Shown here: positions 1 to 7,575 of the stretch, piece by piece
Position numbering within the stretch: the first letter of the stretch is position 1
Layout: every line of letters starts with the position of its first letter
DNA from: Prevotella sp. UBA4330
GTDB taxonomy: Bacteria > Bacteroidota > Bacteroidia > Bacteroidales > Bacteroidaceae
Direction: 5' to 3'
Length of the DNA: 42,412 nt
Assembly (NCBI GenBank): GCA_002394385.1
Contig: DGTS01000029.1
Span: 1 to 42,412, forward strand
Notes under the pieces: generated by a model
The model's input: the letters and a program-made list of their open reading frames with translations, nothing else
Told to the model about the DNA's origin: nothing
The model's database searches: none
Translations under genes and position numbers: made by a program

Positions 1-27
1 ATATAAGAAATGAGACACCTAAAAACA

Positions 28-79
28 AAATGCCGAAAAGGGCATTTGTCGTTTTGTCGTTTTGTCGTTTTGTCGCTTT
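28..79. repeat. Hairpin followed by 8-bp tandem repeat
   Basis: A 7-bp perfect stem (AAATGCC at 28-34 with GGCATTT at 41-47, 6-nt loop) runs straight into four tandem copies of GTCGTTTT starting at 48; the last is GTCGCTTT. The hairpin could be the terminator of a gene left of the window, but the following tract is not a clean T run. No gene is seen in 1-408 apart from these repeats and the promoter at 358-388. Confidence 0.6.
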
Positions 80-112
80 TTGCTTGTCTTTTCCTGTCTT
101 TTCCTGAATATG

Positions 113-237
113 GTTGACTCCTTTCACCCCTTGTTTTTTAACATTTGCCTATCCATACGGAAAAAGTTGACTTGCTCATCTGGGAAAGGTTGACCACCTT
201 TTCTGAGATGGTTGACTCTTTTGCTAAGAACGTTGAC
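113..237. repeat. Five spaced GTTGAC repeats
   Basis: The hexamer GTTGAC occurs at 113, 166, 189, 211 and 232. The last four are spaced 21-23 bp apart, about two helical turns, and most are followed by T or C. They lie 120-300 bp upstream of the promoter for the lipoprotein gene at 409. The spacing could suit a DNA-binding protein, or this may be a decayed repeat array. Confidence 0.45.
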
Positions 238-357
238 TTCGTACGGATATTGTTTACTCATCATACTGTCTTTCCCTGATTATGGTTATCTTTTCAGACA
301 ACACAGGCTCTTTACAATGCCATAATGTAATGATTGTCATGATTTCGTACAATTTTT

Positions 358-388
358 TTTGCGCGTATGTAAAAAATGTGTAAATTTG
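358..388 (+). promoter_or_regulatory. Bacteroidota-type promoter for the lipoprotein gene
   Basis: TTTG at 358-361 is followed after 19 bases by TAAATTTG at 381-388, matching the -33/-7 consensus of the Bacteroidota primary sigma factor. Transcription would start about 5 bases further on, leaving a leader of roughly 15 nt before the ATG at 409. Confidence 0.75.
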
Positions 389-408
389 CGGACAATTAAT
401 CGGTGTTT

Positions 409-765
409 ATGAGAAAAATACTGATTATTATGGGGATATTATCCTTGACTTCGTGCGTCATCACATTTCCAGGAACAAGATACAAGCACCTTACAGAAGA
501 CCAAAAGAAAAGAGTAGTGGTCTGCAATGCAGCATGGCAGGCGGTAGAGACATTACATTCTGAAATCCATATTTGGGAAACCATCACGCCTTATTTTGAG
601 AAACGTAACATCCATTTCTACGTCAACTGCTGCGGATTTCACATCGTGGAGTTTTGGAACAAGCATCATCACGGGCCTGTCGTGCCAGAAGAAGAAAGCG
701 GAGACTGGAGCGAGGATGATGAAATGTTCGTTTTCAGAAAATTAATGGATTCTTCTAATAAGTAA
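409..765 (+). CDS. Small hypothetical lipoprotein
   Basis: I do not recognise this 118-residue protein. It begins with a short hydrophobic signal and a lipobox ending in LTSC with the lipidated cysteine near residue 16, so it is probably an envelope lipoprotein. The mature part is polar, with a HHH cluster and an acidic C-terminal stretch (EEESGDW). The ATG at 409 is preferred to the in-frame GTG at 403 because it gives a normal signal peptide and suits the promoter just upstream. It and the lipoprotein at 880 have similar size and share a loose V.F.V...IVE...EEE.G pattern; they may be distant paralogues, which is a weak inference. Confidence 0.7.
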   Translation: MRKILIIMGILSLTSCVITFPGTRYKHLTEDQKKRVVVCNAAWQAVETLHSEIHIWETITPYFEKRNIHFYVNCCGFHIVEFWNKHHHGPVVPEEESGDWSEDDEMFVFRKLMDSSNK

Positions 766-879
766 ATCCCGTTTAACCAGGACGTGATATGAAGATAAAT
801 TTGACGGAAGATGCTACTCTAGAAATGTCTGCCAAACAGTAAGATACATATTGACATATACAAATATAATTAAATTAGT

Positions 880-1242
880 ATGAAGAATATTTTTGTTACA
901 ACATTCATGTTTGCAGTTTTGCTTCTATGCTCATGCTGCCACAGCGTCCAGAAAGGCGCGATAACGGCGGAGATGGCATACGAAGGAGTGAATAACTATT
1001 GTCATAGCGCGTATGACTGGAGTAAGGCGGAGACCGATTCGGTCACGATGTACCTGTCTATGGGGGATGAGACGCCAACGGAGTATCAAGTGGTGTTCCG
1101 CAGTTATACAGGAGCAAAAGTGTATTTCCATGTAGACAAGAACAGCGGCACCACGCGCATAGTGGAGCATGCTCCGGTTATTGATGTCGAGGAAGAAACG
1201 GGAACCATTAATCTGTACGATTATTTGAAGAAGGATAAATGA
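880..1242 (+). CDS. Small hypothetical lipoprotein
   Basis: This 120-residue protein has a strongly hydrophobic leader with lipobox LLCSC (cysteine at about residue 19), which indicates export and lipidation. The mature domain contains AEMAYEGVNNY, a predicted beta-rich centre and a C-terminal YDYLKKDK. No family is recognised. It follows the lipoprotein at 409 after 114 bp and may be co-transcribed with it. The C-terminal half (VYFHV...RIVE...VEEETG) resembles the equivalent stretch of the upstream protein, suggesting an old duplication. Confidence 0.7.
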   Translation: MKNIFVTTFMFAVLLLCSCCHSVQKGAITAEMAYEGVNNYCHSAYDWSKAETDSVTMYLSMGDETPTEYQVVFRSYTGAKVYFHVDKNSGTTRIVEHAPVIDVEEETGTINLYDYLKKDK

Positions 1243-1326
1243 CCGGCATTGAGGCTGGCGATGGGTGATGGCTAATTGTTCATAGTTCTGACTACTAACA
1301 CCACACACATCACCTAACACCCAACT

Positions 1327-1439
1327 TTCTTCCGACCTATTTCCGACCTTTTCCGACCTTGGCTAAAATGCCCTGAAACAAAGGGTTTCGCCATTTTCGG
1401 GGCAAGATTTTCCGACCAAAATATGGTCGGAAATTTTTT
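1327..1439. terminator. TTCCGACC repeats ending in a terminator-like hairpin
   Basis: TTCCGACC occurs four times between 1329 and 1417. The last copy is part of a perfect 10-bp inverted repeat, TTTCCGACCA at 1409-1418 and TGGTCGGAAA at 1424-1433, with a 5-nt loop followed by six T at 1434-1439. That is a good intrinsic terminator in the plus direction, ending the lipoprotein unit before the promoter at 1450. Confidence 0.65.
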
Positions 1440-1449
1440 GCCTTTTTTC

Positions 1450-1480
1450 TTGCAATAAACTCTTTTATTTTGTATCTTTG
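1450..1480 (+). promoter_or_regulatory. Promoter of the LOG-family gene
   Basis: TTG at 1450-1452, a 20-base spacer, and TATCTTTG at 1473-1480 followed by CAG. This is a consensus Bacteroidota promoter, 29 bases before the ATG at 1509. Confidence 0.8.
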
Positions 1481-1508
1481 CAGTATGAAGAACTAAACAC
1501 AAACGACT

Positions 1509-2465
1509 ATGTATAAAATACCGGGGAAGGAGCAACAGCAGCGTGTGCTGGAGTATATGCAACGTGTGCCTTACGACGTGATGCCTGAGAGTCTCTACAC
1601 GGCGGAGACGCTGTACGACCAGATGGGGCTGGGAGGTACAGGAAGGTATGAGGACTGCTTTGACAAGAAAGTGTACGACCACTATATAGCATGTGGCAAG
1701 CACGCCAAGACAGAAGAGGAGATGCTGGCGCGCGCGCTCCACGACTATGCCATAGGAAAGCATCTGGACAAATATTTGGAACGTTACGACCAACGCCGCG
1801 TGGTGGGTGTGATGGGAGGCCACGCGCTGCTGCGCACCGATCCGAAGTTCCGTGAGGTGGTGCTGCTGAGCAAGATGCTCACCGAGCATGACTCGCTGAT
1901 GGTGACGGGCGGAGGTCCCGGTGCTATGGAGGCTACTCACCTCGGTGCATGGCTTGCAGGAAGGACAACGGAGGAGGTTGACGAGGCACTGGCGATAATC
2001 GCTGCCGCTCCCTCGTTCAAGGATGAAGGGTGGCGCAGCACAGCCTTCGAGGTGATACGCCGCTTCCCGCAGAGCCGCTACCGCAGCCTCGGGCTTCCCA
2101 CATGGCTCTACGGTCATGAGCCGTCAACGCCTTTCGCCACGGACATTGCGAAGTGGTTCGACAACAGCATACGCGAAGACTCCATACTCACCATCGCCTT
2201 CGGTGGCATAGTGTTCACGCCAGGCAGCGCGGGAACAATGCAGGAGGTGTTCCAGGAGGCGGTGCAGAACCACTACCTCAGTTTCGGGCTATCCTCGCCC
2301 ATGATTTTCCTCGGACGCAAGTTCTGGACCGAGGAGATACCCGTCTATCCGTTCCTCGACGACCTTATGCGCAAGGGTAAGTATAAGAACCTGCTCATCT
2401 CACTCACCGACGACTCGCAAGAGGCGGTGGAGTGGCTGATGGAGTTCAGGAAAAGCGGATGCTAA
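1509..2465 (+). CDS. LOG-family nucleotide-binding protein (lysine-decarboxylase-like fold)
   Basis: This 318-residue protein carries the LOG-family signatures: a glycine-rich VTGGGPGAMEA near residue 138 and the PGSAGTMQE variant of the PGGxGTxxE motif near residue 244. The family has a Rossmann-like fold and hydrolyses the N-glycosidic bond of nucleoside monophosphates; members include cytokinin-activating LOG enzymes and PpnN-type nucleosidases. The extended N-terminus (residues 1-95) and long C-terminus make it larger than plant-type LOG proteins. It stands alone behind its own promoter and ends at a long hairpin shared with the convergent pectate lyase. The family assignment is firm; the exact substrate is unknown. 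Confidence 0.85.
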   Translation: MYKIPGKEQQQRVLEYMQRVPYDVMPESLYTAETLYDQMGLGGTGRYEDCFDKKVYDHYIACGKHAKTEEEMLARALHDYAIGKHLDKYLERYDQRRVVGVMGGHALLRTDPKFREVVLLSKMLTEHDSLMVTGGGPGAMEATHLGAWLAGRTTEEVDEALAIIAAAPSFKDEGWRSTAFEVIRRFPQSRYRSLGLPTWLYGHEPSTPFATDIAKWFDNSIREDSILTIAFGGIVFTPGSAGTMQEVFQEAVQNHYLSFGLSSPMIFLGRKFWTEEIPVYPFLDDLMRKGKYKNLLISLTDDSQEAVEWLMEFRKSGC

Positions 2466-2471
2466 TGTAGG

Positions 2472-2592
2472 ATGTAGAATGGAAAATGTATAATGTAAAA
2501 TGTAGAATTATGATTACCTTTCAAGAACAGGCGCAAATGCATGCCTAATAGTTGTAATCATAATTCTACATTTTACATTCAGCATTCTACAT
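2472..2592. repeat. Long palindromic element with conserved loop, copy A
   Basis: A perfect 26-bp inverted repeat (2492-2517 with 2554-2579) encloses a 36-nt loop; an outer 10-bp arm (2472-2481 with 2583-2592) extends it. The loop carries GAACAGGC at offset 8 and ends in GTT. The same arm core (TTATGATTAC), the same GAACAGGC offset and the same GTT end recur at 8591-8655. The element fills the gap between two convergent genes, so it could terminate transcription from both sides. Confidence 0.8.
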
Positions 2593-2598
2593 TATTCG

Positions 2599-4347
2599 TT
2601 AGAACGCTTGTTTCTTCACGTTTTTCGTGCCGTCGCTCATCGTGGTCACCACAATGCAGATGCCATGCTCGGGACGGCTTATCTGTTGTCCTTGCAGGTT
2701 GTAGTAGCGTATGCTCTTTACTATTCCGTCTGAGACAGGCGTGCTGATGGCGGTGGGATTCACATCCACCTTGACGCACTCAGGGTAATACTCGTCCACG
2801 CTTGTCTCGGCATCTGCATTGCCGCTCTTCATGATGTCCTCGACAAGGCTGTTGCAGTAAACCTCGATATTGGTGTACCATCCCTTCGGGTCGAGGTCGT
2901 AGCCGCCAGGCGAGAGATTGCCTCCGTTGGCAGTTTCCCATTCGTCTGCCATGCCGTCGTTGTCGGCATCGAAGTCATCGCTGCGAGATGCGCTCTCGAG
3001 TTCATAGCCTCCTTGGTCAGACACGAAGTCGATGATGCCTGGTCGGTGGGTAACGGCCTTACCTGTTCCAGTCTTCTCGGCTGTTCCGATGTATGTAGTG
3101 GTGCCGTTCTCTGCCTCGTCCATATATCTGGCATCAACATTGTCGCGGAAGAGCGAAGCGCCACCGTTGGCGAGCACCTTCTCGAATGCTGTCTGCGCGG
3201 TGTGTGTTGTCACGGTGCCTGCGTCAATGGGGTTGTCCAGTTTCACACGGATGCAGTCGGTGCCGTTGTTTGTGACGTATGTTTCCGACTCGCCGTACAG
3301 GTGTGCTGCATCGCGGATGTATCTCTCGCCGTTAATGGTCACCAGCCCGTTGTCATATATCACGCCTTTCCAGTCGTAGTTGGCTGCGTTGGCACCCGCT
3401 GCCGTGACGTAGTTGCCTTTGATGTAGTAGCGGCTGGCATACCCCATGTATGGCGAGCCCTCGGCTGTGGTCGATGTTGCCACCGAAACCTGTGTGACGC
3501 GCGTCTTATTTACCGTTGCCTGTCCTGCCTTGTAGTAGTTGTTCACGATGTTTATCTGTCCGCCTCCGGTGCCGCCGTAGCATCCGTTGCCGTTGCCCCA
3601 GTTGTACATCACGCAGTTGCGGAAATCCACTCGCTCAGCCTGAATGGTGTTGCCATAGGTGGTCTGGTCGTAGCCGTCCCAGTCGTAGCGTGCCCCGCAG
3701 AAGCGTGGTGCTCGGTTCTGTACGTGTGCTATGAAGTTGTGGTGGAACGAAGCGTTCTTTCCTCCCCAGATTCCTCCGTAACTATGTTCGTCCTTGGTGT
3801 GTCCGGCATTTGCAAGAGCCTCGCCGAGGGTGCACCACTGCATGGTGAAGTCGCGGTTGTCGTAGAACGATGCTATCTCGTCAATGCTCCACGAGAAGGA
3901 GCAGTGGTCGAGAATGATGTTGTTCTTTTCCTTGTTCCAGATGGCGTCAGCACCGTCGTTGACGTTCTTCTCTTCTCCTCGTCTTACGCGAATGAAGCGT
4001 ATGATGTTGTTGCTTCCGGGGCGCACTGTGAAGTAGCGCACGGTGATGCCAGGGTAGGGTGCTGTCTGTCCCTCGATGGTGGTATTGTTGCCGATGACGA
4101 GGTCGCTTCCCAGTTCGATAACACCCGCCACGTCGAACACTACAATCTTCTTGCTGTTCCCGTTTACCGCTGCTCTGAGCGAGCCGGTGCCGCTGTTGTT
4201 GAGGTTGGTTACGTGTACAACCGTTCCTCCGCGTCCTCCGGTTACGTTACGTCCGAATCCCTCGGCTCCGGGGAATGCCGGTGTCTGTGCCATTGCTATT
4301 GTAGAGCACAGAATGGCGGCAAATAATGATAGTAAACTTTTCTTCAT
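2599..4347 (-). CDS. Secreted pectate lyase, PL1-like
   Basis: The 582-residue protein starts with a signal peptide (MKKSLLSLFAAILCSTIAMA) and then AFPGAEGFGRNVTGGRGG, the typical opening of PL1 pectate lyases. A parallel beta-helix follows, with DHCSFSWSIDE and the QNRAPRF segment carrying the conserved arginine. Such enzymes cleave polygalacturonate by calcium-dependent beta-elimination outside the cytoplasm. Residues about 455-515 hold an aspartate-rich DADNDGMADEWE stretch that may bind calcium. The C-terminus (YYNLQGQQ through VTTMSDGTKNVKK) is the tail common on secreted Prevotella proteins and probably an export or anchoring signal. It lies downstream of the GH28-GH105 gene on the same strand, so the two form a pectin-degrading pair. 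Confidence 0.9.
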   Translation of the reverse strand: MKKSLLSLFAAILCSTIAMAQTPAFPGAEGFGRNVTGGRGGTVVHVTNLNNSGTGSLRAAVNGNSKKIVVFDVAGVIELGSDLVIGNNTTIEGQTAPYPGITVRYFTVRPGSNNIIRFIRVRRGEEKNVNDGADAIWNKEKNNIILDHCSFSWSIDEIASFYDNRDFTMQWCTLGEALANAGHTKDEHSYGGIWGGKNASFHHNFIAHVQNRAPRFCGARYDWDGYDQTTYGNTIQAERVDFRNCVMYNWGNGNGCYGGTGGGQINIVNNYYKAGQATVNKTRVTQVSVATSTTAEGSPYMGYASRYYIKGNYVTAAGANAANYDWKGVIYDNGLVTINGERYIRDAAHLYGESETYVTNNGTDCIRVKLDNPIDAGTVTTHTAQTAFEKVLANGGASLFRDNVDARYMDEAENGTTTYIGTAEKTGTGKAVTHRPGIIDFVSDQGGYELESASRSDDFDADNDGMADEWETANGGNLSPGGYDLDPKGWYTNIEVYCNSLVEDIMKSGNADAETSVDEYYPECVKVDVNPTAISTPVSDGIVKSIRYYNLQGQQISRPEHGICIVVTTMSDGTKNVKKQAF

Positions 4348-4391
4348 ATTCTTTTTTCGTTTTAGTAGTTTTCTTTGCTTTTAGTTATTTA

Positions 4392-4511
4392 GTTATTTCG
4401 TAATGTCGTTATTTCGTAATGTCGTTATTTCGTAATGTCGTTCTTCCGTAATCCCGTTATTCCGTAATTCCGTTATTCCGTAATTCCGTTATTCCGTAAT
4501 CCCGTTATTCC
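4392..4511. repeat. 16-bp minisatellite, about 7.5 units
   Basis: Uninterrupted 16-bp units start at 4392, 4408, 4424, 4440, 4456, 4472, 4488 and 4504 (partial). The first three read GTTATTTCGTAATGTC; later ones drift to GTTATTCCGTAATTCC or a form ending in CCC. They fill the gap between the stop of the GH28-GH105 gene and the leader of the pectate lyase. There are no spacers, so this is not CRISPR. Copy number may vary between strains. Confidence 0.9.
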
Positions 4512-4518
4512 GACATTA

Positions 4519-7086
4519 TTATAAATTATACGTCCCGTATCCCAGCATTTCCATTTCGAGCGATGCCCAGATGAATGGTCCCACGCCCTTGGCGTCGTTG
4601 TCTCTGATGGGTTCGCTGATGTAATACTCGAATGAACCGTCACGATGGGGCTTGTTCTCTGGTCCCAGTCCGCTCACCTCGCAGCATTTGGTGAGGCTGA
4701 TTGTCTTGTCGGGGTTCACCTTGACAAACTCCTTTATGATGCCCTTGTATGCCTTGATGCCAGCCTCCTTCATGTCGTCGCCCACATATCCCAGACGTGC
4801 CGACTTCAGCAGGCAGTAGGCGAACATGCTGCTGCATGTGGCTTCGAGATAGTTGCACGGGTCTTCAACGTCGAGCACATCATACCACACACCCGTTTTC
4901 TTGTCCTGATACTTCACGGTGTTGCGCAGTACCTTTGCCAGCAGGTCGATGACCTCCTGACGTCGGGCGTAGTCTTTGGGCAGAGCATCGAGAATCTCAA
5001 CGAGCGCCATGGCAAACCATCCCTGCGCGCGTCCCCATGTGTGCTTGCTCAGACCTGTCTGCTTGTCTGCCCAGAACATGTTGTGGGTCTCGTCCCAGGC
5101 GTGCTTCCACAGCCCTGTCTTCTCGTCGTAGGTGCGCTGGTCGGTCTTTGTCACCTGCATCACGGCATCGTCGTACACCTTCTTGGTGTTCTTGCCGAGA
5201 TAGGGTGCCGCTGCGGTGTAGAAGGGCAGTCCCATGAATATTCCGTCGAGCCACACCTGCTTCTGGTATATTGCCTTGTGCCACCACACTCCCTCGTCGG
5301 TGCGTGGCTGCTTCTCGAGTTGGCTGAAAAGTGTTTTTATGGCTGTGAGGTTCTTCTTCTCGGGGTATAGTTGCTGCCATCTGAGCACGAACTTGCCGGT
5401 GCGCACCTGGTCGAGATTGTAGTCCTCTATCTTGTAAGTCTTGATGTTCCCCTTCTCGTCTATCATCTCCTTGCAGTATTCCTTCAAATACGCAAGAATG
5501 CTCTGGTCGTTGTAAACCAGAGCAGTATTTAGCATTCCTTCCATCTCTATCCCCATGACGTAACTCCACCGCGGTTTCTTGGCGAAGTCGAGCATGTATG
5601 GACGATTCACTCTCTGCATCTCCGAGTGGGTCATCCACATGCTGTAGGTGGGGTAGGGGAAATCGCTCAACACGAGGCTGCCGTTAATCATAAGGTTGTC
5701 CCAATGCAACTCCTGCGCATGTCCTATCTGGTGGACACCCTCGTCGGTGACGCCATTGAACTTGCAGTTCTTTACATATATGTTATTGACGGTATATGCG
5801 AGTTTCTCGTCCTCGTATCCTACTATCATTATGCCGTACTTGCTCTTTTGGCATGTCACGTCCTCCATGTAAACGTTTTGCACCGTGGGATAGAATCCGC
5901 GGCAGCACACCTCCTTAGGCTCGTAGTCGGTGTTTATCTTCAGCACAGCCTCCTGGCATTGTCCCACTTCTACGTTGCGGAAGTAGATGTTCTCGATGAC
6001 ACCGCCGCGACAAGAGTTGGTCTTGATGCGGAGCACGCGCTCAAGGTTGGGAGAGTCCATCTTGCAGTTCTCTACGAACACATTCTTGCATCCGCCAGAA
6101 ATCTCGCTGCCTATTACCACGCCGCCGTGACCGTCCTCCATTGTGCAGTTCCTGACGATGATGTTGCGGCTGGGAATGCCTGCAAATTTACCTGTCGCAC
6201 CGGCACGTCCGTCGGCATTGCGACCGCTCTTTATGGCTATGCAGTCGTCACCGGTGTGGAATATGCAGTCTTCGATGAGGACATTCTCGCAACTCTCTGG
6301 GTCACAGCCGTCTCCGTTGGGACCTTCGTTCCATACTTTAACTCCCTTTACGGTGATGTTCTTAGAGAGCAGAGGGTGGATAACCCAGAACGGGGAGCGC
6401 AGCAATGTAACGCCTGAGATGAGGATGTTCTCGCACTGGTTGAAGTTTATGAGTTGTGGACGCAGCCCGTTACCCTTGCCGAAGATGCGCTCGTCCATAG
6501 GAACTCCGTCCTCGGCCGACTTCAGCAGTCGCGCACGGCTGCCATTGTTCTGACGCTCCTTCACATTGGGATTCTCGGGATAGCCTTTCTTCGCACTCAT
6601 GGCCCACCATGTCTCGGGTGTTGCGGCACCGTCTATGGTTCCCTTGCCCGAGATGGCGATGTTCTTCTCCTGATAGGCATAGATGCAGGGCTGGTAGTTC
6701 CAGAGGTCGAGTCCTTCCCATCGTGTAGGCACGAGAGGATAGAGGTCGGTGTCAAACTCGAACAGCAGTGTGGCACCCTCTTCCACCACGAGGTTTACGT
6801 TGCTCTTCATGGTGATGGCGCCCGTCTTCCATGTTCCTTCGGGCACTACGACGTAACCTCCGCCTTTTTTCGACACTTTCTCAATAGCCTTGTTTATGGC
6901 CTTCTGGTTCTTTGCTGCCGCTGCCGTTGTCTTGGCTCCGTATTTCGTGATAGTCACTCGGTAGTCGGGAAACTCAGGTGCTTTGATAGCCTGTTCAATC
7001 TCCTTGTACGTCTTTTCCCATGCTTGGGCCGACATGTATTCGGGCATGATGACTGCCAATAACAACAGATAGAAAAATTTCTTCAT
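4519..7086 (-). CDS. GH28 polygalacturonase - GH105 unsaturated glycuronyl hydrolase fusion
   Basis: This 855-residue exported enzyme has a signal peptide (MKKFFYLLLLAVIMPEYMSA) and two catalytic domains. Residues about 40-480 are a GH28 beta-helix with NGDGCD (257-262), GDD (279-281), GHG (319-321) and RIK (353-355), all four canonical active-site blocks. Residues about 500-850 are a GH105 alpha/alpha barrel with WLDG (612-615, the aspartate being the likely acid) and WGRAQGW (684-690). GH28 hydrolyses galacturonan or rhamnogalacturonan backbones, and GH105 removes the unsaturated uronic acid left by lyases. Pairing them with the pectate lyase next door gives a short chain from polymer to monomer. 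It has its own promoter at 7148-7178. The domain calls are firm; the exact pectin fraction attacked is not. Confidence 0.92.
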   Translation of the reverse strand: MKKFFYLLLLAVIMPEYMSAQAWEKTYKEIEQAIKAPEFPDYRVTITKYGAKTTAAAAKNQKAINKAIEKVSKKGGGYVVVPEGTWKTGAITMKSNVNLVVEEGATLLFEFDTDLYPLVPTRWEGLDLWNYQPCIYAYQEKNIAISGKGTIDGAATPETWWAMSAKKGYPENPNVKERQNNGSRARLLKSAEDGVPMDERIFGKGNGLRPQLINFNQCENILISGVTLLRSPFWVIHPLLSKNITVKGVKVWNEGPNGDGCDPESCENVLIEDCIFHTGDDCIAIKSGRNADGRAGATGKFAGIPSRNIIVRNCTMEDGHGGVVIGSEISGGCKNVFVENCKMDSPNLERVLRIKTNSCRGGVIENIYFRNVEVGQCQEAVLKINTDYEPKEVCCRGFYPTVQNVYMEDVTCQKSKYGIMIVGYEDEKLAYTVNNIYVKNCKFNGVTDEGVHQIGHAQELHWDNLMINGSLVLSDFPYPTYSMWMTHSEMQRVNRPYMLDFAKKPRWSYVMGIEMEGMLNTALVYNDQSILAYLKEYCKEMIDEKGNIKTYKIEDYNLDQVRTGKFVLRWQQLYPEKKNLTAIKTLFSQLEKQPRTDEGVWWHKAIYQKQVWLDGIFMGLPFYTAAAPYLGKNTKKVYDDAVMQVTKTDQRTYDEKTGLWKHAWDETHNMFWADKQTGLSKHTWGRAQGWFAMALVEILDALPKDYARRQEVIDLLAKVLRNTVKYQDKKTGVWYDVLDVEDPCNYLEATCSSMFAYCLLKSARLGYVGDDMKEAGIKAYKGIIKEFVKVNPDKTISLTKCCEVSGLGPENKPHRDGSFEYYISEPIRDNDAKGVGPFIWASLEMEMLGYGTYNL

Positions 7087-7147
7087 AATTATGTTTTAGT
7101 AATTAGTTTGCAGTTTGAATTTGTTGTATATGATATGTTTTCGGATG

Positions 7148-7178
7148 CAAAGATAAAAATAAAAACTGACAAACCAAA
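7148..7178 (-). promoter_or_regulatory. Promoter of the pectin-degradation pair
   Basis: On the minus strand TTTG (7175-7178) is followed after 19 bases by TATCTTTG (7148-7155), giving a leader of about 60 nt before the ATG at 7086. The leader is AT-rich and no riboswitch is recognised. Confidence 0.7.
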
Positions 7179-7289
7179 CACAACGATTACGTTTTTCTCC
7201 GTAAAGGATTACGTTATGCATAAAACGTTGTTTAAGGGGTGCGTGAGAGAGTGCGAAATGTTAAAAAATGAACTTTTTACTCAAAAAAC

Positions 7290-7320
7290 TTGCATTTATC
7301 ATTTTTTTAACCTACATTTG
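7290..7320 (+). promoter_or_regulatory. Promoter of a candidate small RNA
   Basis: TTG at 7290-7292, a 20-base spacer and TACATTTG at 7313-7320 match the Bacteroidota consensus. No convincing reading frame follows; instead two hairpins, the second terminator-like, come within 80 bases. Confidence 0.65.
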
Positions 7321-7324
7321 CAAC

Positions 7325-7397
7325 ATCTTTATTTGCGATTTCGGAATTATCGAAATCATTTGTTTGGGTTGGTGCGTCCTGCATCAACCCCTTTTTT
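7325..7397 (+). ncRNA. Candidate small structured RNA, about 73 nt
   Basis: Starting about five bases after the -7 box at 7313-7320, the transcript would hold a 7-bp hairpin (GATTTCG 7337-7343 with CGAAATC 7351-7357). It would end in a strong intrinsic terminator: GGGTTGGTGC 7366-7375, a 5-nt loop, GCATCAACCC 7381-7390, then T at 7392-7397. Having promoter, structure and terminator within 110 bp argues for a discrete sRNA. Alternatively it could be a leader or attenuator read into rpsP, although rpsP has its own promoter at 7486-7514. No known RNA family is recognised. Confidence 0.55.
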
Positions 7398-7485
7398 ATG
7401 CCTCTTGCAAGGCTTTTTCATGCTTCTCGAAGCCCTTACCGACTAAAAAACGTTAATAATCAACACCATTTTTGCTGTAAAATAA

Positions 7486-7514
7486 TTGTAATTCAAAGAA
7501 ATGTTGTACCTTTG
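7486..7514 (+). promoter_or_regulatory. rpsP promoter
   Basis: TTG at 7486-7488, an 18-base spacer and TACCTTTG at 7507-7514 followed by CAG. The leader to the ATG at 7576 is about 57 nt and A-rich just before the start. Confidence 0.75.
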
Positions 7515-7575
7515 CAGCCGCTATTACGAGATAGTAGCATAAAATTCAAACCTAATTTAAAATTTTAAACAAACA

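Noticed and set aside
403..408. GTG start for the first lipoprotein
   Set aside because: The ATG six bases later gives a standard lipoprotein signal and a better position relative to the promoter.
1314..2117. 267-residue minus-strand frame
   Set aside because: Antisense to the LOG-family gene and running through its promoter and the terminator hairpin; no domain seen.
3013..4326. 437-residue plus-strand reading frame
   Set aside because: It lies wholly antisense to the pectate lyase, whose motifs are clear. The translated sequence is rich in V, C and R with no recognisable domain.
4392..4511. Possible CRISPR array
   Set aside because: Units are contiguous with no spacers, and no cas genes are in the window.
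7108..7446. 112-residue plus-strand frame before rpsP
   Set aside because: It crosses the divergent promoter, the sRNA promoter and a terminator hairpin; composition is not protein-like.
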